NCBI RefSeq assembly: GCF_009758205.1 | Contig: NZ_WRXN01000001.1 | Span: 1,116,001-1,180,000, forward strand | Length of the DNA stretch: 64,000 nucleotides | Direction of reading: 5' to 3' | DNA from: Chitinophaga tropicalis | Lineage (GTDB): Bacteria; Bacteroidota; Bacteroidia; Chitinophagales; Chitinophagaceae | Made by a program: the position numbers and the translations under genes | The notes under the pieces: generated by a model | What the model was told of the DNA's origin: nothing | Databases searched by the model: none | Seen by the model: only the letters and a program-made list of their open reading frames with translations | In this document: positions 9,508 to 18,953 of the stretch, in pieces | How the letters are laid out: every line of letters starts with the position of its first letter | Position numbering within the stretch: the first letter of the stretch is position 1

Positions 9508-11256
9508 ATGTACAGAACGCACACTTGTGGCGAACTTAGACTGGAGCACAATGGCAAAAAAGTAACATTGGCTGGCTGGGTACAGAGAATCAGGAAATTC
9601 GGAAGTATCACCTTCGTGGACCTCCGGGACCGTTATGGTATCACGCAGCTGCTGTTAGGAGAATCCTTAAACCAGCAACTGGACCAGCAACCCCTGGGCC
9701 GTGAATTTGTAATCCAGGTAAGCGGTACTGTAACCGAACGTACAAATAAGAATCCCAACATTCCTACCGGTGATATTGAGATCACTGTCAGTGACTTTGC
9801 TATACTGAACGGCGCTAAAACGCCTCCTTTTACTGTACAGGACGATACTGACGGCGGTGACGAGCTCCGCATGAAATACCGTTACCTGGACCTTCGCAGA
9901 AATATTGTAAAACAGAACCTTGAGCTGCGTTACCGTGTTAATAGATCAGCCAGGAACTTCCTGGACAGCAGAGGGTTCATGGATATTGAAACGCCTTTCC
10001 TGATCAAATCCACTCCGGAAGGAGCGCGAGATTTCGTGGTACCCAGCCGTATGAACCCTAATGAGTTCTACGCCCTGCCTCAGTCGCCCCAGACCTTCAA
10101 GCAGCTGCTGATGGTAAGCGGGTATGACAGGTATTACCAGATCGTTAAATGCTTCCGCGATGAAGATCTGAGGGCAGACCGTCAGCCGGAATTCACCCAG
10201 ATAGACTGTGAGATGAGCTTTGTTGAGCAGGAAGATATCCTGAATAACTTTGAAGAGATGCTCAAACATATCTTCGTTGAAATAAAAGGTATCACCTTTA
10301 ATGAGCCATTCCCCCGTATGACCTGGGACGATGCTATGGAGTTTTACGGAAATGACAAGCCGGACATCCGTTTTGAGATGAAGCTGGTAAACCTTTCTGA
10401 AACTGTAAAAGGCAATGGCTTTAAGGTTTTTGATGAAGCTGAGCTGGTAGTGGCTATCTGTGCAAAAGGATGTGCTGAATATACCCGTAAACAGCTGGAT
10501 GAGCTGACCGAGTGGGTAAAACGCCCGCAGATAGGCATGAACGGACTGATTTATGCGCGTTACGGCACTGATGGAACAATAAAAAGCTCTGTTGATAAGT
10601 TCTTTGATGAGGGTAAACTGAAAACCTGGGCAGAGAAATGCCAGGCTGAGCCGGGAGACCTGATCCTGGTGCTGGCAGGAAAAGAAGAGCGCACCCGTAA
10701 GGCGATGAGCGAGCTTCGCCTTGAGATGGGCGAGCGCCTGGGCCTGCGTGACAAGAACGTGTTCAAACCGCTGTGGGTAATAGACTTCCCCCTGTTTGAA
10801 TATGCAGAGGAAGAGAACCGCTGGGTAGCGCGTCACCATCCGTTCACTGCTCCGAAGCCCGAGCATATTGAATGGATGAACGACCTGAGCAAATATGCTG
10901 ACATCAAGGCTAATGCATACGATATAGTGTTGAACGGTACGGAAGTGGGCGGCGGCTCTATCCGTATCTTCCAGAGGGACCTGCAGGAGAAAATGTTTGC
11001 TGCGCTGGGTATGACCCCGGAAGAGGCCAATCATAAGTTTGGCTTCCTGCTGGGTGCATTCGAGTATGGCGCGCCTCCGCATGGTGGTATTGCGTTTGGA
11101 TTTGACCGCCTCTGCTCTTTACTGGGTGGCAGTGAAACGATCCGCGACTTTATTGCCTTCCCTAAGAATAACTCCGGCCGTGACGTGATGATGGATGCCC
11201 CAAGCACGATAGATCAGTCCCAGTTAAAGGAACTGAACATCTCGCTTGTGCAATAG
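9508..11256 (+). CDS. aspS: aspartyl-tRNA synthetase
   Basis: 582 residues, normal for bacterial AspRS. Order of parts: N-terminal OB-fold anticodon-binding domain ([22 protein letters not shown], residues ~20-45), class II motif 1 region ([15 protein letters not shown]), motif 2 ([19 protein letters not shown], ~residues 215-235), a bacterial GAD insertion in the middle, and motif 3 ([10 protein letters not shown]) near residue 530. It charges tRNA-Asp in the cytoplasm. Length and the GAD insertion fit the bacterial-type enzyme. Single gene with its own promoter element. Confidence 0.98.
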   Translation: MYRTHTCGELRLEHNGKKVTLAGWVQRIRKFGSITFVDLRDRYGITQLLLGESLNQQLDQQPLGREFVIQVSGTVTERTNKNPNIPTGDIEITVSDFAILNGAKTPPFTVQDDTDGGDELRMKYRYLDLRRNIVKQNLELRYRVNRSARNFLDSRGFMDIETPFLIKSTPEGARDFVVPSRMNPNEFYALPQSPQTFKQLLMVSGYDRYYQIVKCFRDEDLRADRQPEFTQIDCEMSFVEQEDILNNFEEMLKHIFVEIKGITFNEPFPRMTWDDAMEFYGNDKPDIRFEMKLVNLSETVKGNGFKVFDEAELVVAICAKGCAEYTRKQLDELTEWVKRPQIGMNGLIYARYGTDGTIKSSVDKFFDEGKLKTWAEKCQAEPGDLILVLAGKEERTRKAMSELRLEMGERLGLRDKNVFKPLWVIDFPLFEYAEEENRWVARHHPFTAPKPEHIEWMNDLSKYADIKANAYDIVLNGTEVGGGSIRIFQRDLQEKMFAALGMTPEEANHKFGFLLGAFEYGAPPHGGIAFGFDRLCSLLGGSETIRDFIAFPKNNSGRDVMMDAPSTIDQSQLKELNISLVQ

Positions 11257-11294
11257 TGGCACGGTATTTGACAAAGGCAGGTAACTAAAATTTA

Positions 11295-11334
11295 AATCCC
11301 CCTTGATGCTGTTAAAACGGTGCCAAGGGGGATT
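11295..11334. other. perfect 11-bp stem-loop without U-tract
   Basis: AATCCCCCTTG and CAAGGGGGATT form a perfect 11-bp stem around an 18-nt loop, 38 bases after the aspS stop. No T-run follows on either strand, so it is not a standard intrinsic terminator; it may be a transcript 3'-end or stability element. Confidence 0.5.
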
Positions 11335-11462
11335 GGTGCAAACTAAAGGACGTATCTAATTAACAGGATTTTAACTAAGAACAGATTATCAAATTTTTAT
11401 AAGTTATAGACATATTGTACAAATATTTCAACTATATTGCCAGGACAAAAAACAGATCTGCC

Positions 11463-11993
11463 ATGACATCTAATAAAATGTTTCGCAGGGGATGGTTTTG
11501 TGCAATGCTGGGTATACTTTTGCTGACGGCTAACATGGCTTTTTCACAGCGTTCTGCTACCAGATATGTGGACAAGTACAAGCCTACAGCTATCCGTATC
11601 ATGAATGAAACGGGAATACCGGCAAGTGTGATATTGGGAGTGGCAATGCTGGAATCGGGGATGGGAACAAGCAGGAATGCAAAACTGCTGAACAACCACT
11701 TCGGTATTGTAGGGCGTAATACTCTTCATAAGAAAAAAGGGGTAACCTACCGTTCAAGGTATAAAGAGTTTGTCCATGCGGAAGAATCCTTTAATTACTT
11801 TGCCCGGTTACTGGCCCGGAAGAAATGGTACCCAGGTCTGAAAGGACAGACGGAATATAAGCTCTGGCTCAAACATATGAATCACGGTGGATATTCTACA
11901 GCCGGACAGGAATGGGTGAGACGGGTTACCGGGATGATAAATCGCTATAAATTATATAAACTGGATGAGCACATGGCATATGCAGGAAGTTAA
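11463..11993 (+). CDS. secreted glucosaminidase-type peptidoglycan hydrolase
   Basis: 176 residues from ATG 11463; an upstream TTG in frame at 11415 is less likely. A signal peptide (FRRGWFCAMLGILLLTANMAFS) precedes a single glucosaminidase domain (mannosyl-glycoprotein endo-beta-N-acetylglucosaminidase family): GIPASVILGVAMLESGMG carries the predicted catalytic Glu, followed by NNHFGIVG and YRSRYKEFVHAEESFNYFARLL, the conserved second half. Unlike many relatives it has no LysM repeats. It presumably cleaves peptidoglycan glycan strands in the periplasm. It lies directly before a possible envelope O-acetylation cluster, which may be functionally related because O-acetylation modulates hydrolase access. 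Confidence 0.85.
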   Translation: MTSNKMFRRGWFCAMLGILLLTANMAFSQRSATRYVDKYKPTAIRIMNETGIPASVILGVAMLESGMGTSRNAKLLNNHFGIVGRNTLHKKKGVTYRSRYKEFVHAEESFNYFARLLARKKWYPGLKGQTEYKLWLKHMNHGGYSTAGQEWVRRVTGMINRYKLYKLDEHMAYAGS

Positions 11994-12035
11994 TTTATAG
12001 TTTGTAGTTTTATACGCAAATTCTGATCAGCATCT

Positions 12036-13463
12036 ATGTCCGGCAAAAATAAATCTGCCTATCCTTTCCTAATTATAGCGGGGACTTTAGTGTGTTTGTT
12101 AGCTCTTTCACTGGCTAACAACAGTTTCTCTTACAAGGACTTTACCAGCCGTCCGCTGGACCTTCTGGCAGATATCCGGAAGGAAGCCACGGAACCTCAG
12201 AAACAGGACAGTGCTTTACTGGCCGCAGCAACAGATACGGTAACCACCAATCCGCAGGATTCTGCCAGCCAGCTGCCTGGTATTCCTGATCCCGATCACT
12301 TACACGATTTCAATACATATACTGGTATTATCAATTATCACCTGCCAGCCAGTGCAGGCGATGCTACTGTTACTGCCGGCCTGCAACATTTCCTGGATGC
12401 TCTTGCCGGTCTGAAAACCGGCCAAAGGAAGAAAGTACGTATTGCTTACTTTGGAGATTCCATGATCGAGGGAGACCTTATTACGGAAGACCTGCGGGAC
12501 AGTCTGCAGCTGGTGTTTGGCGGCGCAGGCGTTGGGTTTGTTCCCATCACTTCTGTTGTAGCCGGTTTCAGGACCACCATCACCCATACTTTCTCCAAGG
12601 ACTGGAAAGATTACAGTTATAAAGCATTACCCCCGTCCAACCTGTTCCTGGGTATATCCGGACATACTTTCGTTCCCGGAGAATCCAGCTGGACCAGGTA
12701 TGCTCCTGTAAGGAAACAGCGGATGGACAAATTCCAGGAAGTAAGCCTGTTATACGGTCCTTCTTCATCAGCCAATATTTCTGTAAACGACAGGTCATAT
12801 ACATTGTCTGGTCAGCTGCCGGTGAATAAGATATCCTGGAAGCTGGATTCTGCTCAGCAGAAACAGGCTCTTACCATTAAATGGGCCGGCGGACCAGCCG
12901 CTCCTTTTTATGGGGTATGTTTTGAAAGCGACAGCGGCGTGTTTGTAGATAACTACTCTTTCCGCGGCATCAGCGGGATAGAATTGGGTAAGCTGTCAGG
13001 CAGGCTGTTACAGCAGATGCAGACGGAACATCCTTATGATCTTGTTGTACTGCATTACGGCGCCAATGTGCTCTGGAAACCTGAATTAACTGAATATAAT
13101 AACTGGTACGGTAACCCCATGCGGAAAGTAATGGACTCTCTCCGCAATGACCTGCCCAATACCTCTTTCCTGGTTATAACTACAGCTGACAAATCATATA
13201 AGAAAAACGGAAGTTATATTACGGCGCCAGGTGTTACCGCATTGCTGAAAGTACAGCATGATATTGCGCGGGAGCATGGTGCTGCTTACTGGAACCTGTA
13301 TGCCGCTATGGGCGGACATAACTCCATGATCCACTGGGTGGAAGGAGATACAGTGCTTGCCAATAAGGATTACACACACTTTAACAGGCAGGGAGCGGCC
13401 AGGGTAGGGGCGCTGCTGTATAAAGCGATGATGGATGAATATAAGCAGGTGGAACAACAATAA
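12036..13463 (+). CDS. SGNH/GDSL-type hydrolase or acetyltransferase, membrane-anchored
   Basis: 475 residues. One N-terminal transmembrane segment (residues ~9-28, AYPFLIIAGTLVCLLALSLA), then a ~70-residue disordered Thr/Asp/Gln-rich linker, then an SGNH domain: block I FGDSMIEGD (catalytic Ser near 148), a Gly/Asn block HYGANVLW near 343, and the C-terminal Asp-His region DYTHFNRQGA near 450. The anchored periplasmic topology and the tight linkage to a second SGNH protein and an MBOAT protein suggest it transfers or removes O-acetyl groups on an envelope polymer. Its 3' end overlaps the next gene by 29 bases, indicating translational coupling. Polymer identity is inferred only. Confidence 0.82.
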   Translation: MSGKNKSAYPFLIIAGTLVCLLALSLANNSFSYKDFTSRPLDLLADIRKEATEPQKQDSALLAAATDTVTTNPQDSASQLPGIPDPDHLHDFNTYTGIINYHLPASAGDATVTAGLQHFLDALAGLKTGQRKKVRIAYFGDSMIEGDLITEDLRDSLQLVFGGAGVGFVPITSVVAGFRTTITHTFSKDWKDYSYKALPPSNLFLGISGHTFVPGESSWTRYAPVRKQRMDKFQEVSLLYGPSSSANISVNDRSYTLSGQLPVNKISWKLDSAQQKQALTIKWAGGPAAPFYGVCFESDSGVFVDNYSFRGISGIELGKLSGRLLQQMQTEHPYDLVVLHYGANVLWKPELTEYNNWYGNPMRKVMDSLRNDLPNTSFLVITTADKSYKKNGSYITAPGVTALLKVQHDIAREHGAAYWNLYAAMGGHNSMIHWVEGDTVLANKDYTHFNRQGAARVGALLYKAMMDEYKQVEQQ

Positions 13464-14703
13464 AAAAGGAATAATCGGTTTATTGACAGGTGCGTTGATG
13501 GGAATAAGCCACCTGGCTGTTGCCCAGCAGAACACCATAGCACAGGATACGGCACTTTACCGCTTCTTTGCAGCTTTGCAGAAAGCAGACAGCAATGTAG
13601 TATCTATACTGCATCTGGGAGATTCACATATCCAGGCAGGATTCTTTTCCGGTACCACGGGAAATCACCTGCAGTATGATTTTGGCAGTGCAGGCAGGGG
13701 ATGGGTTTTCCCGTATAACCTGGCCAATACCAACGGTCCTTCAGATTACCGCTGGAACAGCACTGTAAGGTGGCAGACAGATAAAATCATTGACAGGAAT
13801 AAATCTTCCGATATACTGGGCCCAGGCGCTATTGTGATCTCCTCCCAGTACGATGCGCCTACACTGGCATTTAACGGAAAAGAAGAGGGTGCAGCCAACG
13901 ATGTGCGCCAGGCGGAATTATTTTATGATCCCGGAACGGACGATTCTTCTATCAGTGTACCCGGTGCAGGTATAGATGTTTCTGGTCTGCCTTTTCCCGG
14001 CAGTTCCACATTGAGGAAAGCATCCATTACTTTCGCCGAGCCAGTGCAGTCCTTCCAGGTACGCTGGGACAGGCAGAATGCACAACCTTTCCGGTTCTTT
14101 GGGGCTATGCTGCTGAATGGTCATAATGGGATATTGTACAGCGCTGTAGGTATTAACGGAGCAATGTACCAGCATTACAATGATAACAATGCAACATTGG
14201 TAGCTGAAATGGAGGTGATGAAACCACAGCTGGTGATCATCTCTCTGGGTACCAATGAGGCTTACAGCAGCCTGAATGCACAGGCTTTCCGTACGCAGAT
14301 AGACAGTACTGTTCAGCTGATACGGCGGCGGCAGCCGCAGGCAACCATCCTGCTGACCACTCCGCCGGAATGCAAGCGGATGAGCAGGCGGACATTGAGG
14401 AAGAAAGTGGGCAAGAAATACAGGACCTATTATAAAGTTTCATATTATCCCAATCCCTACATTGGTGTTGTTACACAACAGATCATGAGCTATTGCAGGG
14501 AAAACGGACTGGCTTGCTGGAACTTCAACAGTGTGAACAAGGCGATGGCCGGCAGTTTTGCAGGGGGATGGTCGCAGGACCATATCCACTTCAATGTACG
14601 CGGGTACCAGCTGCAGGGGAAATTGCTGTATGAAGCATTGCATACCAGCTATGAAAAGTATCTGAAAACACAACCAAAGACATCCAAAAAAATACAGGAA
14701 TGA
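13435..14703 (+). CDS. periplasmic SGNH-domain protein (O-acetylation partner)
   Basis: 422 residues, starting inside the end of the preceding gene. Signal peptide to about residue 31 (HLAVAQQN). SGNH blocks: LHLGDSHIQAGFF (catalytic Ser near 64), SLGTNEAY near 272 as block III, and QDHIHFNVRGYQ near 382 giving the Asp-His pair. A beta-rich insertion between blocks I and III (residues ~120-240) is typical of PatB/AlgX-like SGNH acetyltransferases. The stop overlaps the start of the MBOAT gene (ATGA). The most likely role is to accept acetyl groups delivered by the MBOAT channel and pass them to a periplasmic acceptor; an esterase role is possible. Confidence 0.82.
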   Translation: MNISRWNNNKKGIIGLLTGALMGISHLAVAQQNTIAQDTALYRFFAALQKADSNVVSILHLGDSHIQAGFFSGTTGNHLQYDFGSAGRGWVFPYNLANTNGPSDYRWNSTVRWQTDKIIDRNKSSDILGPGAIVISSQYDAPTLAFNGKEEGAANDVRQAELFYDPGTDDSSISVPGAGIDVSGLPFPGSSTLRKASITFAEPVQSFQVRWDRQNAQPFRFFGAMLLNGHNGILYSAVGINGAMYQHYNDNNATLVAEMEVMKPQLVIISLGTNEAYSSLNAQAFRTQIDSTVQLIRRRQPQATILLTTPPECKRMSRRTLRKKVGKKYRTYYKVSYYPNPYIGVVTQQIMSYCRENGLACWNFNSVNKAMAGSFAGGWSQDHIHFNVRGYQLQGKLLYEALHTSYEKYLKTQPKTSKKIQE

Positions 14704-16184
14704 TTGACGTGAATAAGCTGTTGGATCTGCTCACCTATCAGAAAGACGATCCTATACTTTTCAACAGCGCCTTTTTCTTTTACTTCTTTGCCATCTTCCT
14801 GCTCTTTTACCTGGCAGTTGGCCGGAGTAAGGAAGGAAGGGTATGGGTGTTCACTGTGTTCTCCCTTTATTTCTTTTATAAAGCCTGCGGCTATTATGTA
14901 GGTCTGGTAATACTATCTGCTATTGTAGATTTTAACCTTTCCCGGTGGATATATAATACGGAAAACAATACCCGGCGAAAGGGCCTGCTGGCACTAAGCA
15001 TAGTGCTTAACCTGGGGCTGCTCTTCTACTTCAAATACACTGATTTCTTTATAGGCATGATCAATGACATGCAGCTGGGCAAGATCCAACCCCTGCATCT
15101 CCTGCTGCCTATAGGTATTTCCTTCTATACTTTCGAGAACCTGAGTTATACGATAGATGTGTACAGGAAAGAGTTTCCGCCGGTGAATAATTTCATGGAC
15201 TATCTTTTCTTCCTGTCTTTCTTCCCGAAGCTGATGATGGGGCCTATTGTAAGGGCTGCAGATTTCATTCCGCAGATAGCAAAACCCTATGAGCTTAATT
15301 CGGAAGATATAGGAAAGGGGTTATACCTGATCATGGCGGGGTTGTTCAAGAAAGTGGTGATCTCGGATTTCATTAACCAGAACTTTGTGCAGTATATCTT
15401 TGATGATCCCTCCAAGCATACCGGCCTGGAATGTTTGCTGGGCGTGTATGGTTATGCCATGATCATTTACTGCGACTTTTCCGGTTATTCTGATATGGCC
15501 CTGGGTATTGCCCGGTGGACAGGTTTTAAGATACCTCCCAACTTCGATTCTCCTTATCAGAGCTCCAATATCACAGAGTTCTGGCGCCGCTGGCATATTT
15601 CTTTGTCGTCCTGGCTGAGGGATTACCTGTATATCCCCCTGGGAGGTAACCGCAAAGGCAAGGTACGCCAGTATATTAACCTGGGACTGACCATGCTGAT
15701 AGGTGGTTTCTGGCATGGCGCCAGCTGGAATTTCATTTTCTGGGGAGGTTTACATGGGACTGCACTGGCTATAGATAAGGTGAGGATAGACTGGCTGAAG
15801 AAAAAAGGCGGTGGTGTTGGTGGTTTGGGAGGTGGGTTGCTGAAGTTCTTCGGCGTTCTGTTCACTTTCCACTTTGTATGTTTCTGCTGGGTGTTCTTTA
15901 AAGCAGCTACTTTCCATGATTCGTGGGCGCTGTTACACCAGGTATTCTATGATTTTCAGCCTGGTGTATGGCTGGAGCTGTATAATGGTTATACTGCGGT
16001 GTTCTGGGTAATGCTGCTGGGCTTTGTACTGCATTTCCTGCCAAGGAAGAGTGAAGACCTTACTGAGGGGATGCTGGCGAAAATGCCTGTGGTGGCTAGT
16101 GTTGTGGTGATGGTTATTTTTATCTGGTTGCTGGTGCAGGTGAAATCTTCACAGCCGATGATGCCTATATATTTGCAGTTTTGA
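14700..16184 (+). CDS. MBOAT-family O-acyltransferase (AlgI/PatA-like)
   Basis: 494 residues, polytopic membrane protein with about 11 hydrophobic segments. MBOAT signatures: YCDFSGYSDMALGIARWTGF, ITEFWRRWHISLSSWLRDYL with YIPLGGNRKG, and the active-site block LIGGFWHGASWNFIFWGG with the essential His. A Gly-rich cytoplasmic loop (KKKGGGVGGLGGG) follows. AlgI, PatA and DltB relatives move acyl groups from a cytoplasmic donor across the membrane to a periplasmic acceptor through an SGNH partner. Here two SGNH genes are coupled upstream by overlaps. Given the glucosaminidase gene upstream, peptidoglycan is a plausible acceptor, but an exopolysaccharide is equally possible; no polysaccharide synthesis genes are adjacent. 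Confidence 0.92.
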   Translation: MIDVNKLLDLLTYQKDDPILFNSAFFFYFFAIFLLFYLAVGRSKEGRVWVFTVFSLYFFYKACGYYVGLVILSAIVDFNLSRWIYNTENNTRRKGLLALSIVLNLGLLFYFKYTDFFIGMINDMQLGKIQPLHLLLPIGISFYTFENLSYTIDVYRKEFPPVNNFMDYLFFLSFFPKLMMGPIVRAADFIPQIAKPYELNSEDIGKGLYLIMAGLFKKVVISDFINQNFVQYIFDDPSKHTGLECLLGVYGYAMIIYCDFSGYSDMALGIARWTGFKIPPNFDSPYQSSNITEFWRRWHISLSSWLRDYLYIPLGGNRKGKVRQYINLGLTMLIGGFWHGASWNFIFWGGLHGTALAIDKVRIDWLKKKGGGVGGLGGGLLKFFGVLFTFHFVCFCWVFFKAATFHDSWALLHQVFYDFQPGVWLELYNGYTAVFWVMLLGFVLHFLPRKSEDLTEGMLAKMPVVASVVVMVIFIWLLVQVKSSQPMMPIYLQF

Positions 16185-16204
16185 TGTGTAAAGCGGAAAA
16201 ACTG

Positions 16205-16249
16205 CTCAAAAAGAAAGGTTTCGCCTTTGGTGGAACCTTTCTTTTTGAG
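16205..16249 (+). repeat. long intergenic hairpin, family member 1
   Basis: A 21-bp stem (two G-T wobbles) with a TTT loop and apex CGCC-TTT-GGTG; left arm begins CTCAAAAAGAAAGG, right arm ends CTTTCTTTTTGAG. Same architecture as hairpins at 36897, 45403, 47959 and 59025. Probably terminates the MBOAT transcript; the T-run is inside the right arm. Confidence 0.75.
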
Positions 16250-16253
16250 AGGA

Positions 16254-16329
16254 GGCCGGTCTGCGACCAGCCGGAGATAAAAGGCGAAATCCTTCTTTTT
16301 GAGGGGAGGAGGCTGGCCGCAGGCCAGCT
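16254..16329 (+). repeat. duplicated hairpin half plus GGCTGGCC palindromes
   Basis: Two short palindromes with 3-nt loops (GGCCGGTC-TGC-GACCAGCC at 16254-16272; GCTGGCC-GCA-GGCCAGC at 16312-16328) flank a second partial copy of the hairpin right arm (CCTTCTTTTTGAG near 16291). The unit [CCTT(T)CTTTTTGAG + Gs + palindrome] thus occurs twice in tandem. The same palindrome recurs at 33341. Confidence 0.65.
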
Positions 16330-16357
16330 AAGGATTGAGGTTTGGAGCTTTTCCCCA

Positions 16358-16375
16358 TGTTAAGTTTTTGTTATC
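16358..16375 (+). promoter_or_regulatory. TGTTAAG/TGTTATC direct repeat, 11-bp period, porin promoter
   Basis: Two TGTTA half-sites start at 16358 and 16369, 11 bp apart, the period of OmpR/PhoB-family regulators. A one-mismatch -7 element (TTGCTTTG, 16390-16397) lies 15 bp downstream, so the repeats would cover the -33 region of the porin gene promoter. Candidate site for the adjacent response regulator. Confidence 0.4.
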
Positions 16376-16412
16376 CCCCTGATTTTGTGTTGCTTTGCGC
16401 AAATTTTCCTGA

Positions 16413-17735
16413 ATGCGACTAAAGCTTCTTGCGGCCGTCTCTCTGCTGTTGTCATTGCCGGCAATCTCCAATGCACAGTTCCTGATGGATATGATTGATA
16501 CCACCACCAGTGTTGGTAAGGGAATGTTTTCATTATACCAGAAGTATGACGCGGTGCGTTTCAGCGGCTATATACAACCGCAGTTCCAGTATGCTACCGG
16601 GAAGGGAATAAGCAGTTATGCCGGCGGTAATTTCCCGGCCCAGGTAGATAATCGCTTTACCCTGCGCCGTGGCCGTTTTCGCCTGGACTATGCCCGCTAT
16701 GATGAAGAGCATATGCCGGTGGTACAGTTTGCTTTTCAGTTTGACGGTACAGAGAGGGGTGTTTTCATACGCGATTTCTTTGGGCGTGTTTTCGAGAATA
16801 AATGGGATGTTTTCTCCATAACGGCCGGGATGTTTGCCCGTCCTATCAGCTATGAGGTGAACCTTTCTTCCGGCGACCGTGAAACACCGGAACGCGGGCG
16901 CATGTCGCAGATACTGATGAGAACGGAGCGGGACATTGGCGCCATGGTCACTTTTGAACCCAGGCGCAAGAATCATCCATTACGTTTTTTCAAGATAGAT
17001 GCAGGTCTGTTTAATGGTCAGGGCCTTACCGCCACAAGTGATTTTGACAGTCATAAGGATATCATTACCCGCTGGGCTATAAAGCCTATTAAGCTGAATG
17101 ACCGTAACTGGCGCTTATCTGCCGCGGTATCTATGTTGTACGGAGGTATGGAGCAGTTCACACCATACATCTACAGGATGGATGTCAGCAATGGTAAGGA
17201 AGTGTTCAGAGTGGATTCTTCCCGCAGTAATGTGGGAAAGATAGCGCCCAGGCATTATTATGGTGCTGATGTACAGTTCAGGATACCTAATGGAAAGGAT
17301 AAGGGCGCTACGGAGATCAGGCTGGAATACCTGGAAGGTACCCAGACGGCTACTGCCTCTACAACAGAGACACCGGGTACGATACCGGTAAGCGGAGGGG
17401 TGAATGCTCCCCTGTATATTCGCCGTTTTGACGGGGCTTACCTGTACTTTATGCAAAACCTGGGGAACCCGAGAGACCTGGTCGTATTAAAATATGACTG
17501 GTATGATCCCAATAAGAAACTGAAGGGAAAGGAGATAGGAGAAGATGACAGAGGCGCTACTGGCGCAGATATCCGGTATAATACGTTTGGAGTGGGATAT
17601 GTGCATTATTTCAATCCCAATACAAAAGTGATGTTATACTATGATATGGTGAAGAATGAGTCTACTTCCCTGGAGGGGTATACTTCAGATATAGATGATA
17701 ATGTATTCACCTGCAGACTGCAATTCCGTTTCTGA
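16413..17735 (+). CDS. outer membrane porin, phosphate-selective porin O/P family
   Basis: 440 residues. Signal peptide to about residue 22 (LPAISNAQ). The mature protein is beta-rich with alternating patterns: FSGYIQPQFQY, FTLRRGRFRLDYARYDEEH, VFIRDFFGRV, ETPERGRMSQ followed by RDIGAMVTFEP, all characteristic of Porin_O_P proteins, and it ends in an aromatic barrel residue (QFRF). It probably forms a beta-barrel for anion or phosphate uptake. It is convergent with a PhoR-like kinase whose stop directly follows its own stop (17735/17736), and its promoter has 11-bp spaced direct repeats, hinting at control by the neighbouring two-component system. Substrate is inferred from the family only. 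Confidence 0.85.
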   Translation: MRLKLLAAVSLLLSLPAISNAQFLMDMIDTTTSVGKGMFSLYQKYDAVRFSGYIQPQFQYATGKGISSYAGGNFPAQVDNRFTLRRGRFRLDYARYDEEHMPVVQFAFQFDGTERGVFIRDFFGRVFENKWDVFSITAGMFARPISYEVNLSSGDRETPERGRMSQILMRTERDIGAMVTFEPRRKNHPLRFFKIDAGLFNGQGLTATSDFDSHKDIITRWAIKPIKLNDRNWRLSAAVSMLYGGMEQFTPYIYRMDVSNGKEVFRVDSSRSNVGKIAPRHYYGADVQFRIPNGKDKGATEIRLEYLEGTQTATASTTETPGTIPVSGGVNAPLYIRRFDGAYLYFMQNLGNPRDLVVLKYDWYDPNKKLKGKEIGEDDRGATGADIRYNTFGVGYVHYFNPNTKVMLYYDMVKNESTSLEGYTSDIDDNVFTCRLQFRF

Positions 17736-18782
17736 TCAATCTCCTGAGCCTAATGTAAACCCGAAGGTAGAGCCGATTTCCGGTTTACTGCGGATGTTGA
17801 TGGTCTGGCCATGGGCTTCTACAATATGCTTTACGATAGCCAGTCCCAGGCCGGTGCCGCCTATGTCCCGGCTACGTGCCCGGTCTGTGCGGTAGAAACG
17901 TTCAAACACGCGTGGCAGGTGTTCTTCGGCAATGCCTATACCATCGTCTGATATTTCTATCAGCACGCGTTTATCATCCATAGTATAGATACTGGCAACA
18001 GTGTGTCCATCCTGGCGGCCGTACTTGATGGAGTTATCTACCAGGTTGATCAGCACCTGCCGTACTTTCTCTTTATCTGCCAGTACATGGATGGGGGCTT
18101 CGCAACCTTTCTTTACACTGAACTTAATGCCTTTGGTATTGGCTTTCAGGGAGAGTGTGTCAAAGACATCTTTAATGAGGTCCTGGATAGTGAAGTTCTC
18201 GCTATTGATGGTCATTTCACCGCTTTCCAGTTTGGATATTTCATCCAGGTCGTCTATCAGCCGGCAAAGCCTGTCAATGTTCTTGGTAGCGTTTTTCAGG
18301 AACAGTTTGTTCACGTTCGGATCTTCCAGGGCTCCGTCCAGCAGGGTGTGGATATAGCCCTGTACTGCGAAGATGGGCGTTTTCAGCTCATGGCTGAGGT
18401 TGAGCAGGAATTCTTTGCGGAACTCTTCGTTACGGCGCAGCATGTCCAGTTCTTCTTTTTTCTGGCTGGCCCATTTTTCAACGTCTTCGCTTACTTCTTC
18501 AATGGTCTTTAAGGGCAGGATGTTCTTGTTGAAGAATTCCTCCCGTTTAGACGCTTTGGTCTGGTAGATGAATTTGTAAATGAGTTTTATTTTCCTGTAG
18601 ATGAAGTTCTGCAGCGTGTACAGGTACAGATAATAAGATACCAGGAAAGTAAGGATAAATGCAGTCAATACTATTTTCCAGTTACCGTCTATCAACAGGG
18701 TACCCAGGGTAATAATTGCTGAAAGTATCAGGGCAGTAAATCCTGCCAGTTTTTGCGGAGAAAGATTCTTGGCTTTAAACAT
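17736..18782 (-). CDS. sensor histidine kinase, PhoR-like
   Basis: 348 residues from ATG 18782 (MFKAKNLSPQKLAGF); in-frame starts at 18842 or 18851 would add 20-23 residues lacking a recognisable feature. Two transmembrane helices at ~14-34 and ~38-58 with almost no periplasmic loop, then a cytoplasmic linker, the H-box NLSHELKTPIF (phospho-acceptor His), N-box NLVDNSIKYG, G1 ISDDGIGI and G2 GGTGLGLAIVKHI. With so little outside the membrane it probably senses the membrane or a partner protein rather than a periplasmic ligand. It follows its response regulator on the same strand. PhoR is a family resemblance only; the signal is unknown. Confidence 0.88.
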   Translation of the reverse strand: MFKAKNLSPQKLAGFTALILSAIITLGTLLIDGNWKIVLTAFILTFLVSYYLYLYTLQNFIYRKIKLIYKFIYQTKASKREEFFNKNILPLKTIEEVSEDVEKWASQKKEELDMLRRNEEFRKEFLLNLSHELKTPIFAVQGYIHTLLDGALEDPNVNKLFLKNATKNIDRLCRLIDDLDEISKLESGEMTINSENFTIQDLIKDVFDTLSLKANTKGIKFSVKKGCEAPIHVLADKEKVRQVLINLVDNSIKYGRQDGHTVASIYTMDDKRVLIEISDDGIGIAEEHLPRVFERFYRTDRARSRDIGGTGLGLAIVKHIVEAHGQTINIRSKPEIGSTFGFTLGSGD

Positions 18783-18953
18783 ACTCCAGAGTGAGTAATT
18801 GTTATAATAGCTGGAAATTAAACCAAATTTTTCACTTGACATAACACACAATACCTCAGTAGTGTATCAGTTAGAGACTAAGCTGAGACAATAAAAGGTC
18901 CGTTGATCCGAAGGGAACGGTTGCTACTGAACGAATAAAGATTAAAAGGAGGA

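Noticed and set aside
9946..11082. 378-codon open frame antisense to aspS
   Set aside because: Shadow of aspS; no domain and unlikely composition.
16181..16363. 60-codon frame after the MBOAT gene
   Set aside because: It runs through the long hairpin and palindromes; coding is accidental to the repeat.
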